Assembly (NCBI RefSeq): GCF_009017275.1
Contig: NZ_WBZC01000014.1
Coordinates: 18,889-82,888, forward strand
DNA from: Alkaliphilus pronyensis
GTDB lineage: Bacteria; Bacillota; Clostridia; Peptostreptococcales; Natronincolaceae
Length of the DNA: 64,000 bases
Reading direction: 5' to 3'
In this document: positions 18,114 through 27,785 of the stretch, piece by piece
Layout: each line of letters starts with the position of its first letter
How positions within the stretch are numbered: position 1 is the first letter of the stretch
Made by a program: the position numbers and the translations under genes
Notes under the pieces: generated by a model
The model's database searches: none
What the model saw: the letters and a program-made list of their open reading frames with translations, nothing else
What the model was told of the DNA's origin: nothing

Positions 18114-19508
18114 TTAAATTATAAACCTATCTTCATTGATAATCTTAATTGTATTCTTCAATTTTGAATGTACATAATCCACATCAATAACAATTTCTTC
18201 TTCCTTCATATCTGGTGCCTCAAAGGATATTTCCTCCAAAAGCTTTTCTACTACATTGTGTAGTCTTCTAGCACCAATATTGTCACTTTGCTCATTCATC
18301 ATAAAGGATATCTTTGCGATCTCATATATGGCATCCTCTGTAAACTCTATCTTTATACCCTCCGTCTGCAAAAGCAGCTGGTACTGCATCAATATTGCAT
18401 TTTTAGGCTGGGTAAGGATAGCTTTAAAGTCCTGAATATTTAAATTGCTTAAGCTAACCCTTATTGGAAATCTACCCTGTAGCTCAGGTATCAAATCCGA
18501 AACCTTTGATATATGGAATGCACCTGCTGCAATAAAAAGGATGTGATCTGTTTTTACGGGGCCATACTTTGTCATTACAGTACTGCCTTCAACTATTGGA
18601 AGTATATCCCTCTGTACCCCTTCCCTTGATACATCAGGACCAGCTGCTCCTTCTCTTCCACATATTTTATCTATCTCATCTATGAAGATTATTCCGTTTT
18701 CTTCTACATTGATTATAGCTTTATTAATAACATCATCCATATCAACAAGCTTTTGAGCCTCTTGATCAGTTAAGATTTTGCGGGCTTCGGCAACAGTAAC
18801 CTTTTTCTTCTTGGTTTTTCTAGGGACAAGCTCTCCCAAAACATCTTGAATATTTATATTCATTTCTTCGCTACCCATTCCTGAAAAAACACCAATTGAT
18901 GAGGGGTTTTGATCAATTACCTCCACCTCTACAATTTCCTTTTCCAAAAGTCCCAGCTTCAATTGCTTTTGAATTTGCTCACGCTTCAGCTTTCTTTCAG
19001 CCTCATAGTTTTCATTAACATTAGCTTCCTCATACTCTGGCTTGTTTTTAAAAAACATTTCTAAAGGATTTTTTAACGAAGCTTCTTTTTTTGGAGATGG
19101 ATCAATTAGCTCCACTATTCTTTTACTTGCTAAAATCTTAGCTTTTTCGTAATTCTGTTGTATATATGTGTTTTTTGTCATTCTTATGGATGCCTCAACT
19201 AAATCTCTAATCATGGACTCTACATCCCGTCCCACATAGCCAACCTCTGTAAACTTAGTTGCTTCTATTTTAACAAAGGGAGCTCCTACAAGCTTAGCTA
19301 GCCTTCTGGCTATTTCTGTCTTTCCTACACCTGTTGAGCCAATCATGAGTATATTTTTAGGCTTAATTTCCTCTCTAAATTCTAAGGAAATCAAGCTTCT
19401 CCTATATCTGTTACGAAGGGCAACTGCTACTGCTTTTTTTGCAAGGCTTTGACCTATTATATATTTATCTAGTTCTTCAACAATTTGCCTGGGTGTGTAA
19501 TTACACAT
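18114..19508 (-). CDS. hslU: ATP-dependent protease ATPase subunit HslU (ClpY)
   Basis: A 464-residue AAA+ unfoldase. Walker [15 protein letters not shown] (near residue 57), the pore motif region GYVGRD, Walker [12 protein letters not shown] and the C-terminal sensor region ([20 protein letters not shown]) are present. The I-domain lies between Walker A and B. It unfolds substrates for HslV. The tail ends in NEDRFII, the docking peptide. It is 33 bases downstream of hslV. Confidence 0.96.
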   Translation of the reverse strand: MCNYTPRQIVEELDKYIIGQSLAKKAVAVALRNRYRRSLISLEFREEIKPKNILMIGSTGVGKTEIARRLAKLVGAPFVKIEATKFTEVGYVGRDVESMIRDLVEASIRMTKNTYIQQNYEKAKILASKRIVELIDPSPKKEASLKNPLEMFFKNKPEYEEANVNENYEAERKLKREQIQKQLKLGLLEKEIVEVEVIDQNPSSIGVFSGMGSEEMNINIQDVLGELVPRKTKKKKVTVAEARKILTDQEAQKLVDMDDVINKAIINVEENGIIFIDEIDKICGREGAAGPDVSREGVQRDILPIVEGSTVMTKYGPVKTDHILFIAAGAFHISKVSDLIPELQGRFPIRVSLSNLNIQDFKAILTQPKNAILMQYQLLLQTEGIKIEFTEDAIYEIAKISFMMNEQSDNIGARRLHNVVEKLLEEISFEAPDMKEEEIVIDVDYVHSKLKNTIKIINEDRFII

Positions 19509-19541
19509 TTTTTCACCTCACTTATAATAAAGAAGCTTTTA

Positions 19542-20075
19542 TTATAGTGTTTCCACACTTATATTGCTATTTGTATAAACGCAAATATCTGCAACAATCT
19601 CTAATGACTTTGTTACAATATCCTTAGCTGATAAATCTGTATTTCTGCTTAGGGCTATGGCAGCAGATAGTGCAAAGGCACCCCCTGAGCCAATAGCAAT
19701 AACATCATCATCAGGCTCTATGACCTCTCCTGTTCCACTGATAACCAGCATAGCTTCCTTATTTACAGCTATTAGCATTGCTTCTAGCTTTGTTAGCATT
19801 TTATCTCTACGCCAGCTTTGGGCAAGCTCTATAGCTGATCTTTTTAGGTTTCCTCCATGCTTTTCTAGGTAGTTTTCAAACTTTTCTGCTAGGGTAAATG
19901 CATCTGCAACTGAGCCTGCAAATCCAATTAATACCTCATCATTATAAATCTTCCTAACCTTTTTTGCATGATTCTTAATAACTATTTTTTCTCCTAGGGT
20001 AACCTGACCATCTCCTGCTATAGCACAATCCAGACCATTTTTCCTTGCGGCGACAATCGTTGTACCTTTAATCAT
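19542..20075 (-). CDS. hslV: ATP-dependent protease peptidase subunit HslV (ClpQ)
   Basis: A 177-residue proteasome-type peptidase. Removal of a short MIKG propeptide would expose the catalytic N-terminal threonine of [16 protein letters not shown] and the [11 protein letters not shown] segment match the beta-type fold. It forms the proteolytic core of the HslUV complex with HslU. Confidence 0.96.
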   Translation of the reverse strand: MIKGTTIVAARKNGLDCAIAGDGQVTLGEKIVIKNHAKKVRKIYNDEVLIGFAGSVADAFTLAEKFENYLEKHGGNLKRSAIELAQSWRRDKMLTKLEAMLIAVNKEAMLVISGTGEVIEPDDDVIAIGSGGAFALSAAIALSRNTDLSAKDIVTKSLEIVADICVYTNSNISVETL

Positions 20076-20165
20076 AGTCTCACCCCCCAGTATTAATAAC
20101 TCAAATGAATACTACCATAACTCTACCTTCAATTCAATATTTATTAACAAATATTAAAAATATTT

Positions 20166-22232
20166 TTAATTTTCTTTTTTCTCTTGATAGCCACATTCTT
20201 TATTGGTACATTCTATTTTTTCGCCCTTCTTATTGCTTTTGTAAACCATTAATTGGTTGCATCTTGGGCATTTTTTATCTACAGGTTTATTCCATGAAAC
20301 AAATCTACACTTAGGAAAGCTACTACACCCGTAGAATAATCTCCCCTTTTTAGATCTTCTTTCAATTACATCTCCATCCTTGCAATTTGGACATTTTACC
20401 CCAACCTTATTTACAATTGCTTCAGTGTATTTGCAATCTGGATAGCCTGAACAAGCAAGAAACTTTCCATATCTTCCATGTTTAATCAGCATGGTTTTTC
20501 CACATTCCTTACACATCTCATCACTTTCTTCAACCAAATCTATTTCTTCCATATCTTTTTCTGCTACCTCTAGCATTTTTTCAAAGGATTGGTAAAATTC
20601 CTTAATTAATATCTTCCAGTTTTCATTACCTTCTTCTATTTTGTCTAAGCTTTTCTCAAGCTCTGCAGTAAAGTGAACCTCTAAAATATCAGAAAAATAG
20701 TTCTCTAGTATGTCTGTTACTATAATACCCAGCTCTGTAGGCTTTAAATATCTACCTTCCTTTTCTACATATCCACGATACAAAATTGTTGTAATAGTAG
20801 GTGAGTAGGTGCTGGGTCTACCTATTCCCAACTCCTCCATCGTTTTAACTAGGGATGCCTCTGTGTACCTAGCTGGAGGTTGAGTAAAGTGTTGCTTAGC
20901 TTCTTCATTGATAACCTTAATCTCTTCCCCTTCATTAACAATAGGTAAATTTACATCCTCTGAAGTTGTGGCAAAGGAGTAAACCTTTAAGAAACCATCA
21001 AATTTTAGTCTAGAGCCTGATGCCTTAAATACAATAGATTCCACCTCTAGCTCTATTGCAACTGTTTTGAATATTGCTGGCGACATTTGGCTAGCTACTG
21101 ATCTTTCCCATATTAGCTTATATAGGTTATATTGATCCTTTGTTAAGGAGGTTTTTATTTTATCAGGTGTACGCTGTATATCCGTAGGTCTGATGGCTTC
21201 GTGGGCATCCTGTATATCTTTTTTTTCTGTTTTCCTGTTAATACTCTTTCCTACATAATCTTTTCCAAAGGCTTCATTTATATAATTAATAGTGCTGTTT
21301 ATTGCCTCCTTTGAAATACGGGTTGAATCAGTTCTCATGTAGGTTATTAATCCAGCTGTTCCCTCTTTTTCAATATCTATTCCTTCATATAATTGCTGTG
21401 CTATTGACATTGTTTTTTTGGTTGAATAGCCTAACTTGTTTGATGCCTCCTGCTGCAATGTACTTGTGATAAATGGTAGGTAAGGATTCCTGCGCTTTTC
21501 ACCTTCTTTAACTGAGGTTACTAGTAAAGGTTTTCCCTTTATTACTTCTAGTATATCTTCAACCACCTTTGAATTTTTTAGCTCCTTATTACCCTTATCA
21601 TCACTAAAGAATTTTGCTTCAAAGGTATCTCCATCCTTCTCTAGGTCTAGCTTCAAGCTCCAATATTCCTCAGGTATAAAGCTCTTAATTTCCTCTTCTC
21701 TATCTTTAATTATTTTAGTTGCCACCGATTGTACTCTACCTGCACTTAAGCCTTTACGAATGTTACGCCACAGCAGTGGACTTATTTTATATCCAACCAA
21801 TCTATCTAATACTCTTCTAGCCTGCTGTGCATCTACTAGTGCTTTATTTATTTTTCTTGGTTTTTTAATTGCTGCCTTAATAGCTGTTTTAGTAATTTCA
21901 TTGAACTCAATTCTACAGGGAGTTACTTCATCTATACTTAGTGCATTGGCTAAATGCCAAGATATAGCTTCACCTTCTCTGTCTGGGTCAGTTGCAAGCA
22001 AAACCTTTTTTGCTTTTTTAGCCTCCTGTCGTATTTCTTTTAACACAGGTCCTTTACCTCTTATGGTAATATAGTCAGGTTCAAAATCCTTCTGGATATC
22101 AACACCTAGCTTGCTCTTAGGTAAATCTATTATATGTCCTATTGATGCTTTGACAATGTAGTTTCTTCCAAGAAATTTTTTTATTGTCTTTGCCTTTGCT
22201 GGCGACTCTACGATTACTAGGGATTTTGTCAA
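20166..22232 (-). CDS. topA: DNA topoisomerase I (type IA)
   Basis: A 688-residue relaxing topoisomerase. The Toprim domain starts at SLVIVESPAKAKTIKKFLG and contains DPDREGEAISWH; the catalytic tyrosine is in GLITYMRTDSTR. The C-terminus has three Cys4 zinc ribbons (CKECG...CSGYPDC; CPNC...CSSFPKC; CPRC...CTNKEC). The start is TTG, eight bases after GGAGG. In Bacillus, trmFO and xerC separate topA from hslV; both are absent here. Confidence 0.96.
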   Translation of the reverse strand: MTKSLVIVESPAKAKTIKKFLGRNYIVKASIGHIIDLPKSKLGVDIQKDFEPDYITIRGKGPVLKEIRQEAKKAKKVLLATDPDREGEAISWHLANALSIDEVTPCRIEFNEITKTAIKAAIKKPRKINKALVDAQQARRVLDRLVGYKISPLLWRNIRKGLSAGRVQSVATKIIKDREEEIKSFIPEEYWSLKLDLEKDGDTFEAKFFSDDKGNKELKNSKVVEDILEVIKGKPLLVTSVKEGEKRRNPYLPFITSTLQQEASNKLGYSTKKTMSIAQQLYEGIDIEKEGTAGLITYMRTDSTRISKEAINSTINYINEAFGKDYVGKSINRKTEKKDIQDAHEAIRPTDIQRTPDKIKTSLTKDQYNLYKLIWERSVASQMSPAIFKTVAIELEVESIVFKASGSRLKFDGFLKVYSFATTSEDVNLPIVNEGEEIKVINEEAKQHFTQPPARYTEASLVKTMEELGIGRPSTYSPTITTILYRGYVEKEGRYLKPTELGIIVTDILENYFSDILEVHFTAELEKSLDKIEEGNENWKILIKEFYQSFEKMLEVAEKDMEEIDLVEESDEMCKECGKTMLIKHGRYGKFLACSGYPDCKYTEAIVNKVGVKCPNCKDGDVIERRSKKGRLFYGCSSFPKCRFVSWNKPVDKKCPRCNQLMVYKSNKKGEKIECTNKECGYQEKKEN

Positions 22233-22292
22233 TTACCACACCTCCATTGCGTCTTTTGTTTTGGAAAATATAGACAAAATCATTTCAACTGA

Positions 22293-23384
22293 TTAAACTA
22301 CAGTATACATTTTACCAGGCAACTGACAAATGAAACCCTTTAATTCTAAAACTGTTAAAATGGGATTTACTTCATTTATTTTTATGCCACTTTTGTGTAC
22401 TATATAATCTATATGTATGGGTTCATGCTTTATTATATTATATATTTTAGCTTCTTTATTACTTAGTGATACATTTATTATTTCGTTATCTTTTTTACTA
22501 ATAAAATTAAAGGTTTTTTTTAGGTCTTCAATAATATCTTCAACCTCTAGTACCATTTTGGCACCATCCTTAATAAGACTATTGGTTCCTTTGCTTAAGT
22601 TACTATTAATATTTCCTGGTAGTACAAACACATCTTTTCCATGGTCTATAGCAAAGTCTACCGTAATTAGTGCACCACTTTTTTTAGCTGCCTCCACAAT
22701 AAAAACTCCATCGGATAAACCACTTATGATTCTATTTCTAGCAGGAAAGTGGTACTTCAAGGGAGGTGTACCAGGTGGATACTCCGATAATATACACCCA
22801 TTATTCTCTAGGATTTCAACCATCAAATTTGTATTAGACACAGGATAGCATTGATCTATTCCACAGCCCAGCACCCCAATGGTGTATTGCTTATCTGCCA
22901 ATGTTCCCCTATGGGCTTCAGTATCTATACCATAGGCTAGTCCACTAATTGTACCAACCTTCCACTGGGCAAGCTGTCGGGCAAAGCTAAAGGCTGCCCA
23001 TTTCCCATAGGGTGTTGCTTTTCTAGCACCTACAATAGCTACTATTGGATAAGTCATATCAAGTTTGCCTTTTAAATATATTACATAGGGTGGATCGTAT
23101 ATACCCTTAAGCTTTTCAGGGTAATCACTGTCACTTATTGTTAAGGCCTGTATTCCTTTTTCGTTGCATTGGTGAATAATTTCTTCTATATATTGCTTGC
23201 TTCTATTTTTAATCAAGCGGTTTGTTATTATTCGATTATTATTTAAGGCAATGGATATATGAGACTCTTTAGCAGTCAGTAATTCTTCAAGACAGCCGAA
23301 ATAGTCATATAGATTATTTAACAGTTTAAAACTGATACCCCCAATATGACTTAGCCAAATAAGGAAATCCCTTTCCTTAAGCAT
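22293..23384 (-). CDS. dprA: DNA processing protein DprA
   Basis: A 363-residue protein: N-terminal helical region, central Rossmann-like DprA domain (VGARKATPYGKWAA, GIDTEAHRGTL, GCGIDQCYPVSN, FPARNRIISGLSDG) and a C-terminal winged-helix domain. DprA loads RecA on incoming single-stranded DNA during transformation. With comM at 25868, it indicates that at least part of the natural-transformation gene set is kept. It sits in the conserved dprA-topA pair. Confidence 0.94.
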   Translation of the reverse strand: MLKERDFLIWLSHIGGISFKLLNNLYDYFGCLEELLTAKESHISIALNNNRIITNRLIKNRSKQYIEEIIHQCNEKGIQALTISDSDYPEKLKGIYDPPYVIYLKGKLDMTYPIVAIVGARKATPYGKWAAFSFARQLAQWKVGTISGLAYGIDTEAHRGTLADKQYTIGVLGCGIDQCYPVSNTNLMVEILENNGCILSEYPPGTPPLKYHFPARNRIISGLSDGVFIVEAAKKSGALITVDFAIDHGKDVFVLPGNINSNLSKGTNSLIKDGAKMVLEVEDIIEDLKKTFNFISKKDNEIINVSLSNKEAKIYNIIKHEPIHIDYIVHKSGIKINEVNPILTVLELKGFICQLPGKMYTVV

Positions 23385-23542
23385 TATTGATACACCCCCT
23401 GCGACGATGCTTCTAATTCATATCAAGATTATTTACAAAATTATGAATTCATGCATTACACATTATATAACAAAACAAAAAAATAATAAACAATATTTTG
23501 TCGTAATGCTTAATATTAATAGAAAGGTACTATATTATATGA

Positions 23543-24331
23543 TTATTGATGTTTCCAAATTTTAAGATTATCAGAAATGAAGCTTAGGATTTCCCTATGC
23601 TCCTCTTTCCCATTACCCTTTACAGCCATAGCTTTACCAATGGCAATATTGATGGGAATATTTCTTTTTATAGGTCCTATGTCCTTTAAGTATTTTCCAT
23701 TTTGCCAAAAATCAGTTTTTATTGCTATAGGAATAATTTTTACATTTGCTTTTTTAGCTAGCTTAACCCCTAAGCTGTTGAATTCTTCAGGGATAAAGTT
23801 TACTGTTCTAGTGCTTTGTGGAAAGATTATTATAGATGTACCCTCATTAAGTAAAGCTTTTCCTTTACCCATAACTGTTTTAAAGTCTTCCCTCGGGTTA
23901 TCCCTGGAAACAACTATAGGGTTTCTAGCTCTCATTATAGAACCAACAATCTTATGGGTTGCAAGGCTTTCTTTAATTACGAAGGTTGCCTCCATAAATG
24001 GAGCTATAATGCAGGGGAATACCATTGTTTCTAATGTACTCATATGATTACTAACAAAAACAACTGGGTCCTTTTGCTTTTCAATTACATCAAGACCAGT
24101 TATATGAAAACGTCCTCCACAGCCTTCTATTAGCTTGAAAATATCAAAGGAGGCCTTAGCCCACGCCCCAGTATCAAATTCCCCTTTTGCAACAACTTTT
24201 CTTGCCTCAAATAGTATTTTTACGTACCTTGCCACAAAATAAGTCCTGCTATTTAGTGATAGCTTGTCTAAAATATGTCGTGGTGTATTGGCCTCTGTGT
24301 GATACTCAGGGGGAGTAAAGTATTTAATCAT
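23543..24331 (-). CDS. PlsC-like acyltransferase with an HX4E motif
   Basis: A 262-residue protein of the lysophosphatidate/glycerophosphate acyltransferase superfamily. The catalytic block reads SNHMSTLE, with H96 and E101 where most members have HX4D. The FPEGTR block is FPQSTR (residues 170-175). A basic/amphipathic N-terminus and the ARNPIVVSRDN segment also fit. It probably transfers an acyl group at the membrane, but the non-standard acid leaves the substrate and activity open. It has its own weak promoter candidate and is not tightly linked to neighbours. Confidence 0.7.
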   Translation of the reverse strand: MIKYFTPPEYHTEANTPRHILDKLSLNSRTYFVARYVKILFEARKVVAKGEFDTGAWAKASFDIFKLIEGCGGRFHITGLDVIEKQKDPVVFVSNHMSTLETMVFPCIIAPFMEATFVIKESLATHKIVGSIMRARNPIVVSRDNPREDFKTVMGKGKALLNEGTSIIIFPQSTRTVNFIPEEFNSLGVKLAKKANVKIIPIAIKTDFWQNGKYLKDIGPIKRNIPINIAIGKAMAVKGNGKEEHREILSFISDNLKIWKHQ

Positions 24332-24360
24332 AATATCACATCCTTTTAATATATAAGGAA

Positions 24361-24389
24361 ATTATAGCAGTATATAGCATTACATACAA
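24361..24389 (-). promoter_or_regulatory. Weak promoter candidate for the acyltransferase gene
   Basis: TTGTAT (24384-24389) and TATAAT (24361-24366) on the minus strand are 17 bases apart, 30 bases upstream of the ATG. The -35 matches only the TTG. Confidence 0.4.
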
Positions 24390-24530
24390 TAATAATGTAT
24401 ACATATTAACAATTATTATATTCTAAAATCCTTTTAAATCAAGCTCTAGTTATATTATGGTTATTAGAAGTAAGGAAAATTATGTATTAGCAGCACCTTC
24501 TATTATTTTCTATATATTTACATAATTTGT

Positions 24531-24558
24531 TTGTTTTTATCAAACAATATGATATAAT
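24531..24558 (+). promoter_or_regulatory. Candidate promoter for the zinc-ribbon gene
   Basis: TTGTTT (24531-24536) and a perfect TATAAT (24553-24558) with a 16-base spacer lie 98 bases upstream of the ATG. Confidence 0.5.
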
Positions 24559-24656
24559 AAATTAAGCTCGATAGTGTCTTTGGATAATAATCTTCTCAAC
24601 CTTTAGAAGTAAAAATTTCCTTTGCGACGAGCGAAATATAATTTGGAGGGATTATT

Positions 24657-24965
24657 ATGTTAAAGGACAAAAACTTAAACTGTAAAGACTGTGGAAATCA
24701 ATTTGATTTCACTGCTTCTGAGCAGGAATTTTATGCAGAAAAGGGATTTACCAATGAGCCAGGCAGGTGCCCTAAATGTAGAGCTGCCAAAAAAGCACAA
24801 GGTCGTAATAACACAAGAAATACAAGAAGCAATAAAGCAGTAAGACGACAAATGTACTCTGCAACCTGTAGTAAGTGTGGTGTAACTGCTGCTGTTCCAT
24901 TCCAACCAAGTGGAGATAAGCCAGTATACTGTAAGGAGTGCTTTAATTTTCCTAAAGGGAATTAG
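24657..24965 (+). CDS. Small zinc-ribbon protein (two CxxC pairs per half)
   Basis: A 102-residue basic protein with four CxxC-type knuckles: CKDCG (10-14), CPKC (about 38-41), CSKCG (about 72-76) and CKEC (about 92-95), separated by an Arg/Lys/Asn-rich linker. This is the zinc-ribbon arrangement of small clostridial proteins annotated as zinc-ribbon or CxxC-x17-CxxC domain proteins, often found beside cold-shock genes. It probably binds nucleic acid, by analogy only. TTGGAGGG lies 6 bases before the ATG. Confidence 0.8.
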   Translation: MLKDKNLNCKDCGNQFDFTASEQEFYAEKGFTNEPGRCPKCRAAKKAQGRNNTRNTRSNKAVRRQMYSATCSKCGVTAAVPFQPSGDKPVYCKECFNFPKGN

Positions 24966-25013
24966 TAAAACATTTACAGACAAAAAATTATTCCTTTATA
25001 ATAAATGTATATG

Positions 25014-25042
25014 TTGACATTTTTTTTTAAAAGTAGTAAAAT
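25014..25042 (+). promoter_or_regulatory. Sigma-A promoter of the cold-shock gene
   Basis: TTGACA (25014-25019) and TAAAAT (25037-25042) with a 17-base spacer. This predicts a 5' leader of about 120 bases before the csp start. Confidence 0.7.
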
Positions 25043-25113
25043 TAATATTGTTGTATAATAAGTGTTTATAATTCACATATTAAATATAATCATAAGATAA
25101 TATTAATATATTG

Positions 25114-25143
25114 GATTTTTGTTCTTGTTATATAACAAAAATC
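25114..25143 (+). promoter_or_regulatory. Hairpin in the csp leader
   Basis: Arms GATTTTTGTT (25114-25123) and AACAAAAATC (25134-25143) pair perfectly around a 10-base loop, ending 10 bases before the TTGGAGG ribosome site. A temperature-responsive leader is known for cold-shock mRNAs in other bacteria; a role here is inference. Confidence 0.5.
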
Positions 25144-25169
25144 AGAAAATTATTTGGAGGTTTCAAAGA

Positions 25170-25370
25170 ATGAAAACAGGTAAAGTAAAATGGTTTAACG
25201 CAGAAAAAGGTTTTGGTTTCATTGAAGTAGAAGGTGGAGATGATGTATTTGTTCATTTCTCTGCTATCAGTGGAGAAGGCTTTAAGACTCTTGAAGAAGG
25301 ACAAATGGTTGAATTTAACGTAGTTGAAGGTAACCGTGGACCTCAAGCAGAGAATGTTGTTAAGTTATAA
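25170..25370 (+). CDS. Cold-shock protein, CspA family
   Basis: A 66-residue single cold-shock domain with both RNA-binding motifs: [12 protein letters not shown] (RNP1) and DVFVHFSAI (RNP2). It acts as an RNA chaperone. The frame is open upstream to 25119, but the start at 25170 follows TTGGAGG by nine bases and gives the canonical [11 protein letters not shown]-terminus. An intrinsic terminator follows directly, so it is monocistronic. Confidence 0.95.
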   Translation: MKTGKVKWFNAEKGFGFIEVEGGDDVFVHFSAISGEGFKTLEEGQMVEFNVVEGNRGPQAENVVKL

Positions 25371-25377
25371 GTAGATT

Positions 25378-25402
25378 AACTGCCCTTAAGGGCAGTTTTT
25401 TT
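25378..25402 (+). terminator. Intrinsic terminator after csp
   Basis: AACTGCCC TTAA GGGCAGTT hairpin followed by a T-run, eight bases after the csp stop. Confidence 0.9.
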
Positions 25403-25435
25403 ATTTAATTATATTTTTAATATGAGTATTTTCTT

Positions 25436-25843
25436 TTATTCTTTTGCTCTTCTATATAAGGCAGGTTGAATATCTGGATACGTTAAGTTCATGGGTAACT
25501 TATCAAATAATTTGACCTCTGATATTTCTAAGTTAGGTAGTTCACCTAGCTCATAAATTTTTGCAGTAAACAATCTTCCATAAGACTCAACCTCTCCCTT
25601 TTCAACTGAGTATTCACATATAGGATTAATATTGAATTCTAATGCACCTGTTTCTTCTAACAATTCTCTATTTCCAGTGGCATTAATATCTTCATTTTCT
25701 TCCCTACGACCACCTGGAATCTCCCATGTTGACCTATCTTTGTGTTTAACTAGCAAAATTTCCTCTTTATATGTAGAATAAATAACAGCATATTTTAGTT
25801 TACTATCTTCTACTGTTCCTAATTGATAAAACTCTATTTTCAT
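25436..25843 (-). CDS. Nudix hydrolase
   Basis: A 135-residue protein with a complete Nudix box at about residues 45-67: GRREENE, then RELLEETGA, fitting GX5EX7REUXEEXGU exactly. It should hydrolyse a nucleoside diphosphate linked to another group; the substrate cannot be read from sequence. It lies 24 bases downstream of comM and is probably co-transcribed, and is convergent with csp. Confidence 0.88.
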   Translation of the reverse strand: MKIEFYQLGTVEDSKLKYAVIYSTYKEEILLVKHKDRSTWEIPGGRREENEDINATGNRELLEETGALEFNINPICEYSVEKGEVESYGRLFTAKIYELGELPNLEISEVKLFDKLPMNLTYPDIQPALYRRAKE

Positions 25844-25867
25844 TTTGCCTACTCCTCCTAGTCTATA

Positions 25868-27403
25868 TTAAAACTTAAAAATATTATTTGTATTCCTATA
25901 TTGAAGGGCTTCTGATATGTGCTGCTCCTTTATTATTTCAGATGCATCTAAATCTGCAATTGTTCTAGCTACCTTTAGTATGCGATTATACCCCCTAGCA
26001 CTGAGCTTCATTTTATTATAGGCTATCTGTAATATATTTTTGGCCTCCGCATCTGTTTTACAATGCTTTTTAATGTCTGATGGGGCTAGCTGAGAATTAT
26101 TTAAAATATCAGTACCAAAGTACCTTTCTTGCTGAAACTCCTTAGCCTTCTCCACCCTTTTTTTAATAGTATTTGAGTCTTCTATTTTACTTCTGCCTAC
26201 TAAATCATTATAGGCTATTGAAGCAGTTTCTACAACTATATCAATTCTATCTAATAATGGGCCTGATATTCTTCCCATATACCTTTTTACCTGCTGTGGT
26301 GAACAGCTACATTGGTTTTCTGTTTTAGCTCCATAGTAGCCACAGGGGCATGGGTTCATGGCAGCCACCAGCATGAATTTTGATGGATAGCTATAGGAGG
26401 CATTTACTCTGGAAATACTAATAACTCCATCCTCTAAAGGCTGTCTTAGTACCTCTAAGGCTATTTTATTAAACTCAGGTAGCTCGTCTAAAAACAGCAC
26501 TCCATAATGACTAAGGGAAACCTCTCCAGGTCTAGGAATTCTCCCACCTCCCGTTAATGCGATATTGGATATGGTATGGTGTGGTGATCTAAAGGATCTA
26601 CTATGGATTAACCCCTCATCCTTATCTAATAGTCCTGCAATACTATAAATTTTAGTAACCTCTATTGCCTCTTGAAAGGTCATTTTAGGCAAAATGGAAG
26701 GTAATCTCCTTGCTGCCATTGTCTTTCCAGAACCTGGTGGACCTATCATCAGTAAATTATGGTTTCCTGCAGCTGTAATCTCCATAGCTCTTTTCAGATT
26801 TTCTTGTCCACTTATATCTTTAAAATCAAGACCTTTACTATTTTCATTTTTTATATTTTGTATCTGCCCTTTTTGTGGTTCAAGCAATAAGCAACCATTA
26901 ATATATTTTTGAAGCTCACTTAGGCTTTCTACACCAATACACTCTATGCCCATTACATATTTTGCTTCAGGTAGGTTATCTTTAGGTAATATAACTTTTT
27001 TTATACCATTACTACACATTTCTAATAGCATAGGAAGTACACCCTTAACTCTGTTAATTCCTCCGTCCAATGAAAGCTCTCCTATAGCAATAAAATCCGA
27101 GGCAGAAAATTCATTTTTCAACTGGCCTGAAGCAGCTAAAATACCCATTGCGATTGGTAGATCAAAATGTGTACCCTCCTTTTTTGTATCAGCTGGAGCA
27201 AGGTTTACTGTTATACGTTTTAATGGAAACTCTAAATTGCTATTTTTAATGGCTGCTCTAACCCTCTCCTTAGATTCTTTAACCTCAACATCTGCTAAGC
27301 CTACAATATTTATTGCCGGTAGGCCATTTGCCAAATCAACCTCTACCTCTATGGAGTCTACCTTTAAACCATTTATTGAGCATGACTTAATTTTAGAAAG
27401 CAT
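25868..27403 (-). CDS. comM: ComM/YifB family AAA+ ATPase (Mg-chelatase-like)
   Basis: A 511-residue protein with an N-terminal Lon-like S5 fold domain (residues 1-170), a central AAA+ ATPase (Walker A GPPGSGKTMAARRLP; Walker B region VLFLDELPEF) and a C-terminal chelatase-like domain (SARGYNRILKVARTIADLD). In competent bacteria ComM is a helicase that extends strand exchange during transformation; many non-competent species also have it. It is upstream of the Nudix gene on the same strand. Confidence 0.92.
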   Translation of the reverse strand: MLSKIKSCSINGLKVDSIEVEVDLANGLPAINIVGLADVEVKESKERVRAAIKNSNLEFPLKRITVNLAPADTKKEGTHFDLPIAMGILAASGQLKNEFSASDFIAIGELSLDGGINRVKGVLPMLLEMCSNGIKKVILPKDNLPEAKYVMGIECIGVESLSELQKYINGCLLLEPQKGQIQNIKNENSKGLDFKDISGQENLKRAMEITAAGNHNLLMIGPPGSGKTMAARRLPSILPKMTFQEAIEVTKIYSIAGLLDKDEGLIHSRSFRSPHHTISNIALTGGGRIPRPGEVSLSHYGVLFLDELPEFNKIALEVLRQPLEDGVISISRVNASYSYPSKFMLVAAMNPCPCGYYGAKTENQCSCSPQQVKRYMGRISGPLLDRIDIVVETASIAYNDLVGRSKIEDSNTIKKRVEKAKEFQQERYFGTDILNNSQLAPSDIKKHCKTDAEAKNILQIAYNKMKLSARGYNRILKVARTIADLDASEIIKEQHISEALQYRNTNNIFKF

Positions 27404-27785
27404 CTTTTCACATCCTATTTAAACAATTTAATAATAATTATTTCGATAAAATGTATTAAATTTCCTTTTTTTATGTTGAATTATTTATAAAATTATGTAA
27501 TAATACATTATTTTTTATAATAAAAATAGTTATTCTTTAAAAAAATTATTAATTTGCAATTTGACATAAAAATGAAAATATGATATATTTTATGACTACA
27601 GATTCATTTTTTTTGATTCTATATACCCATTTCTTTATCTATTCTACATATAAAGACTTTTGGATTTTTCATAATATTCTGTTGATTAATTTTCCTATTA
27701 AAGTAGTATTTATTTTACCCATCGGCAAAAAATAGCTATATTGGATTAGCTATTTAAATACATATATTGAAGGAGGAGATATACT
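27404..27785. other. Divergent intergenic region comM / aminomutase
   Basis: 382 very AT-rich bases. The plus-strand aminomutase promoter is at 27561-27589, leaving a leader of about 190 bases that contains a weak hairpin (AATAGCTA/TAGCTATT, about 27730-27752) without a T-run. I found no convincing minus-strand promoter for comM in the AT-rich sequence. Confidence 0.6.
27561..27589 (+). promoter_or_regulatory. Sigma-A promoter of the aminomutase gene
   Basis: A perfect TTGACA (27561-27566) and TATATT (27584-27589) with 17-base spacing. The start codon is 197 bases further, so the transcript has a long leader. Confidence 0.75.

Larger units (their letters stand above)
24332..24656. other. Divergent intergenic region
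   Basis: 325 AT-rich bases between the acyltransferase (minus) and the zinc-ribbon gene (plus). It contains a candidate promoter for each side (24361-24389 minus; 24531-24558 plus). The leader between the plus-strand promoter and the zinc-ribbon gene is about 90 bases. I saw no repeat or RNA motif. Confidence 0.6.
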
